A DNA stretch of 5,124 bases from Capsulimonas sp. (GCA_025963815.1 JAOQAA010000282.1:1-5124), one strand, 5' to 3'; shown: positions 1-5,124, counted from the first letter of the stretch. Notes: a model not told the origin generated them from the sequence alone. Made by a program: numbers and translations.

Positions 1-1
1 C

Positions 2-823
2 GGCATCGTCATTTTGGCGGTGGCGGCGGGCGCACTGATCTATCTTTTCAACGGCATCGTTGAGGAGTTGCTGGCGCTTTACGCCATCGGCGTTTTCACG
101 AGCTTTACGCTCGCCCAAATCGGCATGGTGCTGCGCTGGCTGCGGCTGCGCACGCCGGGCTGGCAGCTGAGCCTGTTCTTCAATGCGCTGGGTGCGCTGG
201 CGACGGGTGCGGTCACTCTGGTCATCGGCTACTCCAAATTCGCGGACGGCGCCATCATCAGCCCTCACTTCCATTTTGGGCCATACCATCCCCACTACGG
301 CGCGTGGCTCGTGATCGTCCTCGTGCCGATCATGGTGGTGACGTTCTATAAGATCAACCGCCACTACATGCAGCTTCGCGAGGAGCTGACCCTGGAAGGC
401 TTCACGCCGGTCGAGCCAAGCCGCAACGTGGTGCTGGTTCTGGTGCCGCGCCTGCACCGGGGCATCGTCGAGGCCCTCGCCTACGCCCGCGTTGTAAGCG
501 AAGACGCGCGTGCGGTCTATATCGAGACGAGCCCCGAAAACACCAAGCGCCTCAAGGAAGAGTGGGACACCTGGTCCGGCGGCATGCCTTTGGTGATCAT
601 CGAGTCGCCCTATCGCTCGCTGATCGGCCCGATGCTGCGCTATATCGAAGCCGTCCAAAGCGAGCGCACCGACGATGTCGTGACGGTGGTCGTGCCCGAA
701 CTGGTCACGCGCAAATGGTGGCACCGGATCCTGCACAACCAGGCCGGCCCGCTGCTGCGCTTCGCCCTTTCCAGCCGGCACGACGTCATCGTCACGAGCG
801 TGCGGTACTTCCTGGAGAAATAA
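2..823 (+). CDS. APC-superfamily permease, KimA-like (3' part; 5' end outside window)
   Basis: The frame is open from the first bases and ends at TAA 821-823, so only the last 273 residues are present; a TTG at 14 lies inside a membrane helix and is not a credible start. Seen: hydrophobic helices at about residues 1-16, 20-44, 55-78 and 101-118 (counted from base 2), then a soluble tail of about 155 residues. The tail opens with a beta strand and the motif VPRLHRGIVEALAYAR, and ends with ESPYRSL, VVVPELVTRKWWHRILHNQ and a final strand VIVTSVRYFLEK. Family knowledge: this tail is the USP-like cytoplasmic domain of APC permeases related to the Bacillus potassium importer KimA; substrates in the wider group are K+ or amino acids, and the substrate here cannot be fixed. 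Odd: the loop between the last two helices carries a His-rich insert (254-304). No hairpin-plus-T-run terminator follows it; a promoter begins 25 bases downstream. Confidence 0.85.
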   Translation, partial: GIVILAVAAGALIYLFNGIVEELLALYAIGVFTSFTLAQIGMVLRWLRLRTPGWQLSLFFNALGALATGAVTLVIGYSKFADGAIISPHFHFGPYHPHYGAWLVIVLVPIMVVTFYKINRHYMQLREELTLEGFTPVEPSRNVVLVLVPRLHRGIVEALAYARVVSEDARAVYIETSPENTKRLKEEWDTWSGGMPLVIIESPYRSLIGPMLRYIEAVQSERTDDVVTVVVPELVTRKWWHRILHNQAGPLLRFALSSRHDVIVTSVRYFLEK

Positions 824-847
824 CAAAAATAACCCAAAGATTGCTTG

Positions 848-876
848 TTGACACCAGGCCCAAAGTGTGGTTAAAT
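848..876 (+). promoter_or_regulatory. Strong sigma70-type promoter (P1) for the leader RNA / fucosidase unit
   Basis: A perfect -35 box TTGACA (848-853) is followed by exactly 17 bases and TTAAAT (871-876, four of six consensus bases). A TG dinucleotide at 868-869 is placed correctly for an extended -10. An A-rich stretch upstream (about 824-840) could act as an UP element. Transcription would start near 882-884, giving a leader of about 270 nt before the fucosidase start. The promoter is inferred from sequence only. Confidence 0.7.
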
Positions 877-903
877 AGCTTATCTCAAACACAAAGGAGG
901 TAC

Positions 904-945
904 ATGAATTTGGATCATAGTTTACAGGGCGGTGGCGAGGGTTAG
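904..945 (+). CDS. Putative 13-codon leader peptide (uORF)
   Basis: ATG 904 to TAG 943-945 encodes MNLDHSLQGGGEG. It lies just downstream of promoter P1 and is preceded by AAAGGAGGT (893-901), a nine-base perfect complement to the usual 16S rRNA 3' end. Only three bases separate GGAGG from ATG, which is short; a TTG start at 910 would give a more usual spacing of nine bases and an 11-residue product. The first codons (AAT, TTG, GAT, CAT, AGT, TTA) are AT-rich and unlike the G/C-ending codons of the neighbouring genes. Its stop codon lies in the stem and loop of the first leader hairpin (937-960), as expected if translation affects folding. No function is assigned; the peptide may matter only through ribosome position. 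An alternative is that the SD-like element is part of a non-coding RNA. Confidence 0.45.
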   Translation: MNLDHSLQGGGEG

Positions 946-1042
946 ACCCTTTTAACCTTCGGGATCGTGCAGCCTCCGGGTGAACCGTCACTCGCTGGTC
1001 ATGAATGGCGTCCCACGCCATCGTCCCACCATAGGTAGCAGC

Positions 1043-1098
1043 GACAGCGAGGTGTTTCGTGGACCGCCGTGAGGCGGGACGCGTATAGCCTCGCTGTC
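1043..1098 (+). promoter_or_regulatory. Long stem with tandem G-A mismatch and GNRA loop within the leader
   Basis: GACAGCGAGG (1043-1052) pairs perfectly with CCTCGCTGTC (1089-1098). Inside, CGTG (1058-1061) pairs with CGCG (1080-1083, one G-U). Next come GA (1062-1063) opposite GA (1078-1079), the geometry of tandem sheared G-A pairs. CCGCC (1064-1068) then pairs with GGCGG (1073-1077), closed by GTGA (1069-1072), a GNRA tetraloop. ATAG (1031-1034) and CTAT (1099-1102) could extend the base past an 8-nt bulge. Folding was worked out by eye; no free energy was calculated. Confidence 0.55.
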
Positions 1099-1140
1099 CT
1101 ATTGAATCGCTTCTTCCGTTTTCCAATCTCCCCCACCAAA

Positions 1141-1158
1141 CACAAGGATAACTTTGTG
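1141..1158 (+). promoter_or_regulatory. Ribosome-binding site of the fucosidase gene, inside a small hairpin
   Basis: AAGGA (1144-1148) lies seven bases before GTG 1156 and decides the start. CACAA (1141-1145) can pair with TTGTG (1154-1158), which places the start codon in a 5-bp stem and GGA in the 8-nt loop. The stem is weak and would be easily opened by a ribosome. Confidence 0.5.
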
Positions 1159-2418
1159 AACGCCAATCTTCTCATTCCCACACCTGAGCCGCGCATTGCG
1201 CGCTTTGAAACGCTTGCCTATGGCATGTTTATTCACTGGGGGCTATACTCCCAGCTGGGCCGAGGCGAGTGGGTGCAGCATCTCGAACATATCCCCGTTT
1301 CAGAATACGCAAAGCTGAAGGATACGTTCACGGCGGCGGACTTCGACGCCCGCGCGATCGCGCGTTTGGCGCGCGAGTCGGGGATGAAGTATATCACGCT
1401 GACGACACGCCACCACGACGGCTTTTCGCTGTATGACACCCGTGGCTTGAATGACTTCGACGCCCCCCACTCACCCGCCGGCCGCGACCTCATCGCCGAG
1501 TTTGTCGATGGCTGCCGCGCCGAGGGGATCGTTCCATTTTTCTACCATACGACACTGGACTGGCGCTGGGATTCGGCGAACTGCTCTGACGAAAAGTTTA
1601 ACGAATATTTGGACTATCTGAACGACTCCGTCGAAGTGCTTTGCGCAAATTACGGCGAAATCGGCGGGTTGTGGTTCGACGGCAACTGGTCGCGCGCCGG
1701 CGCCGACTGGAAGGAAGATCGGATGTACGCCACCATCCGGCGCCATCAGCCTGAAGCAATGATCATCAACAATACGGGATTGGACGCGCGCGGGGCGCTG
1801 GGAAACCCCGAATTGGATTCCACCACGTTCGAGCAGGGACTTCCCAAGCAGCCTAACCGGTCCGGATGGCCCAAATATGTGTCGGTGGAGATGTGCCAGA
1901 CGATGAACTCGCACTGGGGAATCGGCGTGAACGATTTCAATTATCTCGCGCCGGGCAGCATCATACAAAACCTGGCGGCGTGCCGCAAGGCGGGCGCAAA
2001 TTATCTGCTCAATGTCGGGCCGACGGCGGGCGGCGCGATCCCCGCTTACGAAACGGCCGCGCTGCGGAGGGCCGGGGACTGGGTGCGTCTGCTCGGCGAC
2101 GCCATCTATGAGGCCAAACCGACGGAGATCCAGTGTCAGGGACGCGACTTTGCGCTGCGCTGCGGAGAGAAGCTATTTTATTTCGTCCACGATCTCGCGC
2201 TGGTGGGCGATGCGAATGTGACCCTGGGCGGCAACGACGCGGGGCCGCGCACGCTCGGAAACCTCAATGCTCCGATCAAGAGCGTGCGCTGGCTGGACAA
2301 CGATGAAAACCTGGCGTGGACCCAAAACGTGGAAGCGGGAATCGCCGCCGTGCGCTGCTCTGGTTACCCCTATGGCGTGAACTTAGTCGTCCGAGTTGCC
2401 GAGGTCGAACTTGGCTAG
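1156..2418 (+). CDS. GH29 alpha-L-fucosidase, cytoplasmic
   Basis: This 420-residue retaining glycoside hydrolase should release L-fucose from fucosylated glycans or oligosaccharides. The chosen start is GTG 1156, with AAGGA (1144-1148) seven bases upstream; the frame is open to GTG 1069, but that codon sits in a leader hairpin loop and would add a tail unlike the family. Landmarks: FIHWG at residues 25-29, RHHDGF at 85-90, YHTTLDW from 130, GLWFDGNW with D175 as the expected catalytic nucleophile, and VEMCQT with E245 where relatives have WExC, a glutamate proposed as acid/base in some members. SHWG follows near 254, then NYLLNVGPT from 282. Residues from about 315 to 420 form a short C-terminal beta-sandwich. 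There is no signal peptide, so it likely acts on imported oligosaccharides. It has its own promoter and a structured leader; no terminator is evident after TAG 2416-2418. Confidence 0.93.
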   Translation: MNANLLIPTPEPRIARFETLAYGMFIHWGLYSQLGRGEWVQHLEHIPVSEYAKLKDTFTAADFDARAIARLARESGMKYITLTTRHHDGFSLYDTRGLNDFDAPHSPAGRDLIAEFVDGCRAEGIVPFFYHTTLDWRWDSANCSDEKFNEYLDYLNDSVEVLCANYGEIGGLWFDGNWSRAGADWKEDRMYATIRRHQPEAMIINNTGLDARGALGNPELDSTTFEQGLPKQPNRSGWPKYVSVEMCQTMNSHWGIGVNDFNYLAPGSIIQNLAACRKAGANYLLNVGPTAGGAIPAYETAALRRAGDWVRLLGDAIYEAKPTEIQCQGRDFALRCGEKLFYFVHDLALVGDANVTLGGNDAGPRTLGNLNAPIKSVRWLDNDENLAWTQNVEAGIAAVRCSGYPYGVNLVVRVAEVELG

Positions 2419-2660
2419 TACCGAGCTTCAGAAAGTCAGGCGCAACCGCTAAAGGCGGCAATGAGGCGCGTTTCCCGACGCATGGGAATTGGTCTGGCTA
2501 TCCTGGCGCGCTACAATTCTGCAGTGTGCATTACATATACAGAAGTCAGCGGAAGGTGATAGGCTGCGTATTCCGATAGGCTCGACGCGGCGTACGGCGT
2601 GACAGGCGCGAATCATTCCCGCAAACCTCGCAAAACGAAACATTCTTTACGAGAATCGAC
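2419..2660. other. Intergenic stretch with no convincing gene
   Basis: Between the fucosidase and promoter P2 I see no convincing gene and no intrinsic terminator. A short CCGC/GCGG hairpin (2446-2449 with 2455-2458) lacks a T run. TTGGTC (2489-2494), 17 bases and TACAAT (2512-2517) resemble a weak promoter with a poor -35. GATAGGCT occurs twice (2558-2565, 2575-2582). Base composition is less GC-rich near the P2 end. Confidence 0.5.
2642..2656. promoter_or_regulatory. Small palindrome just upstream of P2 (possible operator)
   Basis: ATTCT (2642-2646), five bases, then AGAAT (2652-2656) form an inverted repeat ending four bases before the -35 box of P2. The position suits an activator or repressor site, but five-base arms can arise by chance. 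Confidence 0.25.
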
Positions 2661-2689
2661 TTGACAACTCCAGACGATTGTGTTAGAGT
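2661..2689 (+). promoter_or_regulatory. Sigma70-type promoter (P2) for the Ig/stalk-domain protein
   Basis: A perfect TTGACA (2661-2666), a 17-base spacer and TAGAGT (2684-2689, four of six consensus bases), with TG at 2681-2682 forming an extended -10. The start would fall near 2695-2697, leaving a leader of about 55 nt. The downstream gene has GGAGG at 2736-2740, nine bases before ATG 2750. Confidence 0.7.
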
Positions 2690-2749
2690 AAACCGTTCTA
2701 TACCTGTTCACAACAATCCGAAACCCAACCTGCTTGGAGGCGAAATTCC

Positions 2750-4999
2750 ATGAAATCCCCGGCCCGCGGCGTGACGGCGGCCGCGGTGGCGCTTGCCGCC
2801 GCCCTTAGCCTCTCTGTAATCGGACCGCATCGCGCTTACGCAGCCCCGATCCAGGGCAACTCAGACAGCAACTTAGCAGTCACCATCCTTAGCCCCACCC
2901 CTCGCACCAGCTTCAGCGGAGAAAAGCCGGTCGATATTTCCACCTTTTACCAGGGCTCCGCCACCAACCGCATCACCGCTGTTGAGCTGTTTGTGGACGG
3001 CGTCAGCGTCTTCACCAAGCATCTGGACGCTCCCGAGGAGCGCGGTGTGACTTCCTTCCTGGTCGATGCGTCCCATCTGACCGCCGGAACGCACCGGATC
3101 GTGATCCGAGCGATCGCGGCCGACGCCGAAGTGGTTTCCGCTAAGAGCTCCTTCATCTTCGTCAGCGACGATCAGAATCCTGCTCCCCGCATTGCCGCTC
3201 CGACCCAGGCGACCCCGAACGCTCTTCCGCAGCTCAGCTATGTGAGCCCGGCGACGGATGACAAGCTTCAAGGCACCGTCAAGATCCAGCTCGACGCCAC
3301 CGACCCCAGTGGCAAAGAGCCCTATGTTACGGTGTTCGTCGACAACGTCTTTAAGATGGTGCGCAACTTCCCGCCCTACGAGTACGACTGGGACACCACC
3401 ACGTATCCGAACGGCTACCACACGATCCAGTCCTTTGGCTATAACGAAGCCGACAAGCTCGGACCGGCCAAGACGATGCGTGTGTACGTCAACAACCCGG
3501 GTGGACGCACCGCGATCCGCACGGACTTGAAGGACGGCGGCGACAAGCAGCCCACGGCGCCGAAGACCACCGACGCCCGCCCGCTTGACACTCGTGTCAC
3601 TGCCTCGGCGAAGCCGAAGTCGATTGCCCCGATGCCGGTCGCCACCCAGCCGCTGCCGCGCAAGAAGACCAGCGTGCGCCCTGCCGCTCCGGCGACGCTG
3701 GCCCAGGCCGCCGTCAAGCGCGCCCCGGTCGCGTCCAAGACGCTCGTCGCCAAGAGCTTCGACTTGCAGGCTCCCACGGGCGGATCCGACCTGACCAGCC
3801 CGTTCGTCCCGGACGTTCCGGCGGCGCCGCGTGTCAAAGCCTCGGGTCTTGCCCGCCGGCCTCAGCTGCCCGCAGTGAAGAAGCTGTCCGGTCCGGCCAT
3901 CGCCGCCGGCGAGACGCGCCGCACGCAGCATGAGATCATGCTCGCCAAGCGCGAGGATCTCTTCGATGAGACCGGCGGCGCTTCGCTCGGCTCGCAGCTT
4001 TCGGACCCGTTCCTTCCTGAGACGACCACGCCCCGGCCCAAGCCCGCGACCCCAGTCTCCGGCTTCAAGCCCAAGCCCGCCCCGGATTCCGCCATCGCCG
4101 CTCAGCCGGTGGTGAAGGCTCCGAAAGTTGCGAGCGCCGGCAAGGTCACTCCGATGAAGATCGCGCCGACGGTGCAGATCATCCATGTGAACGCCGGCGT
4201 CGCCGCTACGGCCCCCGCGCCGTATCTGGCCGCTCCTGCGGTGACCGCGCCGAAGACTGTCAAGCCGATCCTGACTGCCCCGAAGACCGAAAAAGTCGTC
4301 GTGGCCCAGCCGCAAGCTGTCAAGGTCGCCGTCGCTCAGCCGAAGGCGATCAAAGTCGTCGTTACCCAGGCCAAGATCACCAAAACCGTGATCGTTCAGC
4401 CGAAGGCGACGAAAGTGATCGTGGCGCAGCCGAAAGCCGAAAAGCCGATCCTGGCGCAGCCCCACCCGCTGACCCAGGCGAAGACCGCGAAGCTTCAGCT
4501 GGTGGAGACGCCGATCCACGTGAATATGGCCGCCGTGCAGACGTCGGTCCCGATGGTGAAAAAGATCATCGTCCACGTGCCCGCTCCCAAGCATGTCCGC
4601 ATCCACACGGGCGCCACGAGCTCCACCCGCAGCCTGCTGAACGCCAAGGGCCAGACCTCGGTCCTGTTCAACAGCACGGTGATCCGCCTCGACCGCCCGC
4701 TGGCCGCACACGGCAACGTTCTCTTCAGCCCCTTCCGCCAGATCTTCGAGTATCAGGGCGGCAAGCTGACCTGGGAGAGCAAGACCGGAACCGTGCGCGC
4801 CGTCAGCGGCGACAAGGACATCTCCCTGAAGATCGGCGCGCGCACCGCGACAGTCAACGACACGAAGATGGTAATGCCGAGCGCACCGTATCTGGCCGAA
4901 GGCCGGACAATGGTTCCGATGGCGTTCCTGTCCACCGCGATGGACGTCAACGTTCAGTACGATCAGGCGACGGGCCACCTGCTGGTCACCAGCAAGTAA
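2750..4999 (+). CDS. Secreted Ig-like / stalk-domain (copper amine oxidase N-like) envelope protein
   Basis: A 749-residue exported protein of unknown exact role; a structural or adhesive envelope function is inferred. ATG 2750 follows GGAGG by nine bases. Residues 1-31 form a Sec signal peptide (K2, R6, Ala/Leu core, AYA before A32). Ig-like domain 1 spans about 41-138 (ITAVELFVDG, HRIVIRAIA). Ig-like domain 2 spans about 160-248 and has the VDN, PPYEYDWDTT and NGYHTIQ pattern common in bacterial Ig domains. Residues 250-637 form a Pro/Ala/Lys/Val-rich linker, probably extended, with seven 10-residue repeats at 499-568. Residues 638-749 match the Cu_amine_oxidN1 'stalk' domain (GRTMVPMAFL, then VQYDQATGHLLVTS). 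The name does not imply oxidase activity: there is no catalytic amine oxidase domain. No LPXTG, SLH or lipobox anchor is seen. Its own promoter and terminator make it monocistronic. Confidence 0.85.
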   Translation: MKSPARGVTAAAVALAAALSLSVIGPHRAYAAPIQGNSDSNLAVTILSPTPRTSFSGEKPVDISTFYQGSATNRITAVELFVDGVSVFTKHLDAPEERGVTSFLVDASHLTAGTHRIVIRAIAADAEVVSAKSSFIFVSDDQNPAPRIAAPTQATPNALPQLSYVSPATDDKLQGTVKIQLDATDPSGKEPYVTVFVDNVFKMVRNFPPYEYDWDTTTYPNGYHTIQSFGYNEADKLGPAKTMRVYVNNPGGRTAIRTDLKDGGDKQPTAPKTTDARPLDTRVTASAKPKSIAPMPVATQPLPRKKTSVRPAAPATLAQAAVKRAPVASKTLVAKSFDLQAPTGGSDLTSPFVPDVPAAPRVKASGLARRPQLPAVKKLSGPAIAAGETRRTQHEIMLAKREDLFDETGGASLGSQLSDPFLPETTTPRPKPATPVSGFKPKPAPDSAIAAQPVVKAPKVASAGKVTPMKIAPTVQIIHVNAGVAATAPAPYLAAPAVTAPKTVKPILTAPKTEKVVVAQPQAVKVAVAQPKAIKVVVTQAKITKTVIVQPKATKVIVAQPKAEKPILAQPHPLTQAKTAKLQLVETPIHVNMAAVQTSVPMVKKIIVHVPAPKHVRIHTGATSSTRSLLNAKGQTSVLFNSTVIRLDRPLAAHGNVLFSPFRQIFEYQGGKLTWESKTGTVRAVSGDKDISLKIGARTATVNDTKMVMPSAPYLAEGRTMVPMAFLSTAMDVNVQYDQATGHLLVTSK
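4244..4453 (+). repeat. Seven tandem 30-bp (10-residue) coding repeats
   Basis: Residues 499-568 split without gaps into seven units: TAPKTVKPIL, TAPKTEKVVV, AQPQAVKVAV, AQPKAIKVVV, TQAKITKTVI, VQPKATKVIV, AQPKAEKPIL. The approximate consensus is AQPKAxKVVV. Codons differ between units at many third positions, so the duplications are not recent and the amino-acid pattern has been kept. A degenerate continuation (AQPHPLTQAK) follows. Confidence 0.85.
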
Positions 5000-5022
5000 C
5001 ACGCCGCTCCGGCAAACGCCAA

Positions 5023-5058
5023 CAGAAAAACCCCGCGCCTCGGCGCGGGGTTTTTCTG
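5023..5058. terminator. Strong intrinsic terminator, possibly bidirectional
   Basis: CAGAAAAACCCCGCGC (5023-5038) pairs perfectly with GCGCGGGGTTTTTCTG (5043-5058), a 16-bp stem around a CTCG loop. The GC core is followed by five T on the plus strand and, by symmetry, by five T on the minus strand. It ends the gene that stops at 4999 and could also end a convergent gene. Confidence 0.9.
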
Positions 5059-5074
5059 GTTCTTACTGTAGCCT

Positions 5075-5122
5075 TCAAGCACTCTGTTTTGCCTTCTCCC
5101 GGCGTGACCCACCCTGGTCGTA
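5075..5122 (-). CDS. Possible 3' end of a convergent minus-strand gene (partial)
   Basis: On the minus strand one frame enters from the window edge and ends at TGA (plus-strand TCA 5075-5077), giving a tail YDQGGSRREKAKQSA. The stop lies 16 bases before the symmetrical terminator, where a convergent gene would end, and a polar, basic C-terminus is plausible. Only 15 codons are visible, so neither family nor reality can be confirmed; the other two minus frames are also open over this short span. Confidence 0.3.
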   Translation of the reverse strand, partial: YDQGGSRREKAKQSA

Positions 5123-5124
5123 TG

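Larger units (their letters stand above)
883..1155 (+). ncRNA. Candidate structured 5' leader RNA of the fucosidase gene
   Basis: This stretch between the permease and the fucosidase is rich in potential structure. Hairpin 1: 937-944 with 953-960 (8 bp including one G-U). Hairpin 2: 977-983 with 988-994 (7 bp including one G-U, loop ACCG). Hairpin 3: 1005-1011 with 1015-1021 (7 bp perfect, loop CCC). Hairpin 4: 1043-1052 with 1089-1098 (10 bp perfect) enclosing an inner arm 1058-1083 with a GUGA tetraloop. It starts at a good promoter, contains a leader ORF and ends at the fucosidase ribosome-binding site. No intrinsic terminator is visible, so if it regulates, control at translation initiation is more likely than attenuation. 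I do not recognise a T-box, cobalamin, TPP, SAM, c-di-GMP, c-di-AMP, tmRNA, 6S, SRP or RNase P signature. It could also be a stand-alone small RNA. Confidence 0.5.

Noticed and set aside
562..903. Plus-strand frame overlapping the permease and running into the leader ORF
   Set aside because: It is a shadow of the permease in another frame, with Arg/Pro/Ala-rich translation; only its last 13 codons after the SD at 893-901 are plausible as an ORF.
1058..1077. T-box antiterminator resemblance (TGGACCGC)
   Set aside because: The T-box core needs UGGN followed by ACCGCG in a bulge and a terminator; one base is missing, no terminator or specifier stem is seen, and the downstream gene is a glycosidase and not an aminoacyl-tRNA synthetase or amino-acid gene.
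1069..1155. Upstream GTG 1069 as the fucosidase start
   Set aside because: It lies in the GUGA loop of the leader arm and lacks a good SD. It would add 29 residues not typical of GH29; GTG 1156 has AAGGA at seven bases and gives a usual N-terminus.
1471..1968. 165-codon minus-strand frame within the fucosidase
   Set aside because: It is a shadow of the sense gene, with no RBS or recognisable domain, and overlaps the catalytic core of a clearly real GH29 gene.
2461..2559. A 32-codon ORF after the fucosidase, preceded by AAAGG
   Set aside because: The SD is weak, the codons lack the G/C-ending bias of real genes here, there is no clear promoter, and the peptide has no recognisable feature beyond a basic start and a short hydrophobic stretch. 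Conservation would be needed to revive it.
4244..4453. 30-bp periodicity considered as a CRISPR array or DNA-level repeat
   Set aside because: The units are contiguous without spacers, are in frame, and diverge at synonymous positions; it is a protein repeat.
2873..5002. A 709-codon open frame antisense to the Ig/stalk-domain gene
   Set aside because: It lies in exact codon register with the sense gene, where antisense stops can arise only from TTA, CTA or TCA codons, which are rare in GC-rich genes. It ends precisely at a sense TTA (2873-2875). Its translation is a low-complexity Arg/Gly/Leu/Asp-rich chain with no domain, and the sense protein has a signal peptide, recognisable domains and an RBS.

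Overview
The window comes from a GC-rich bacterial chromosome. Its likely source is an Armatimonadota-type bacterium: a compact GH29 fucosidase sits beside a secreted protein combining Ig-like domains with a C-terminal copper-amine-oxidase-N/'stalk' domain, which is a frequent architecture in that phylum. This placement is inference from gene style, not from a marker gene.

Layout. (1) Positions 2-823 (+) hold the 3' end of an APC-superfamily permease related to KimA-like potassium/amino-acid transporters: the last membrane helices followed by a cytoplasmic USP-like domain. (2) Positions 824-1155 have no large gene but are not empty. A strong sigma70-type promoter (TTGACA, 17 bp, extended -10) is followed by a 13-codon leader ORF with a perfect Shine-Dalgarno sequence, then four consecutive hairpins ending in a long arm with a tandem G-A mismatch and a GUGA (GNRA) loop. 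(3) Positions 1156-2418 (+) encode a cytoplasmic GH29 alpha-L-fucosidase with its catalytic landmarks visible. (4) Positions 2419-2749 are intergenic, with weak repeats, a small palindrome and a good promoter at 2661-2689. (5) Positions 2750-4999 (+) encode a 749-residue secreted protein: signal peptide, two Ig-like domains, a ~390-residue Pro/Ala/Lys-rich linker with seven tandem 10-residue repeats, and a stalk domain. (6) Positions 5023-5058 form a 16-bp symmetrical terminator that could act in both directions, followed by what may be the last codons of a convergent minus-strand gene.

The genes look like separate transcription units, not one operon: each of the two complete genes has its own promoter. 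The most unusual element is the ~270-nt structured, uORF-bearing 5' leader in front of the fucosidase gene. It does not match any riboswitch class I can recall and is the best candidate here for an undescribed regulatory RNA. The second point of interest is the repeat-rich envelope protein.
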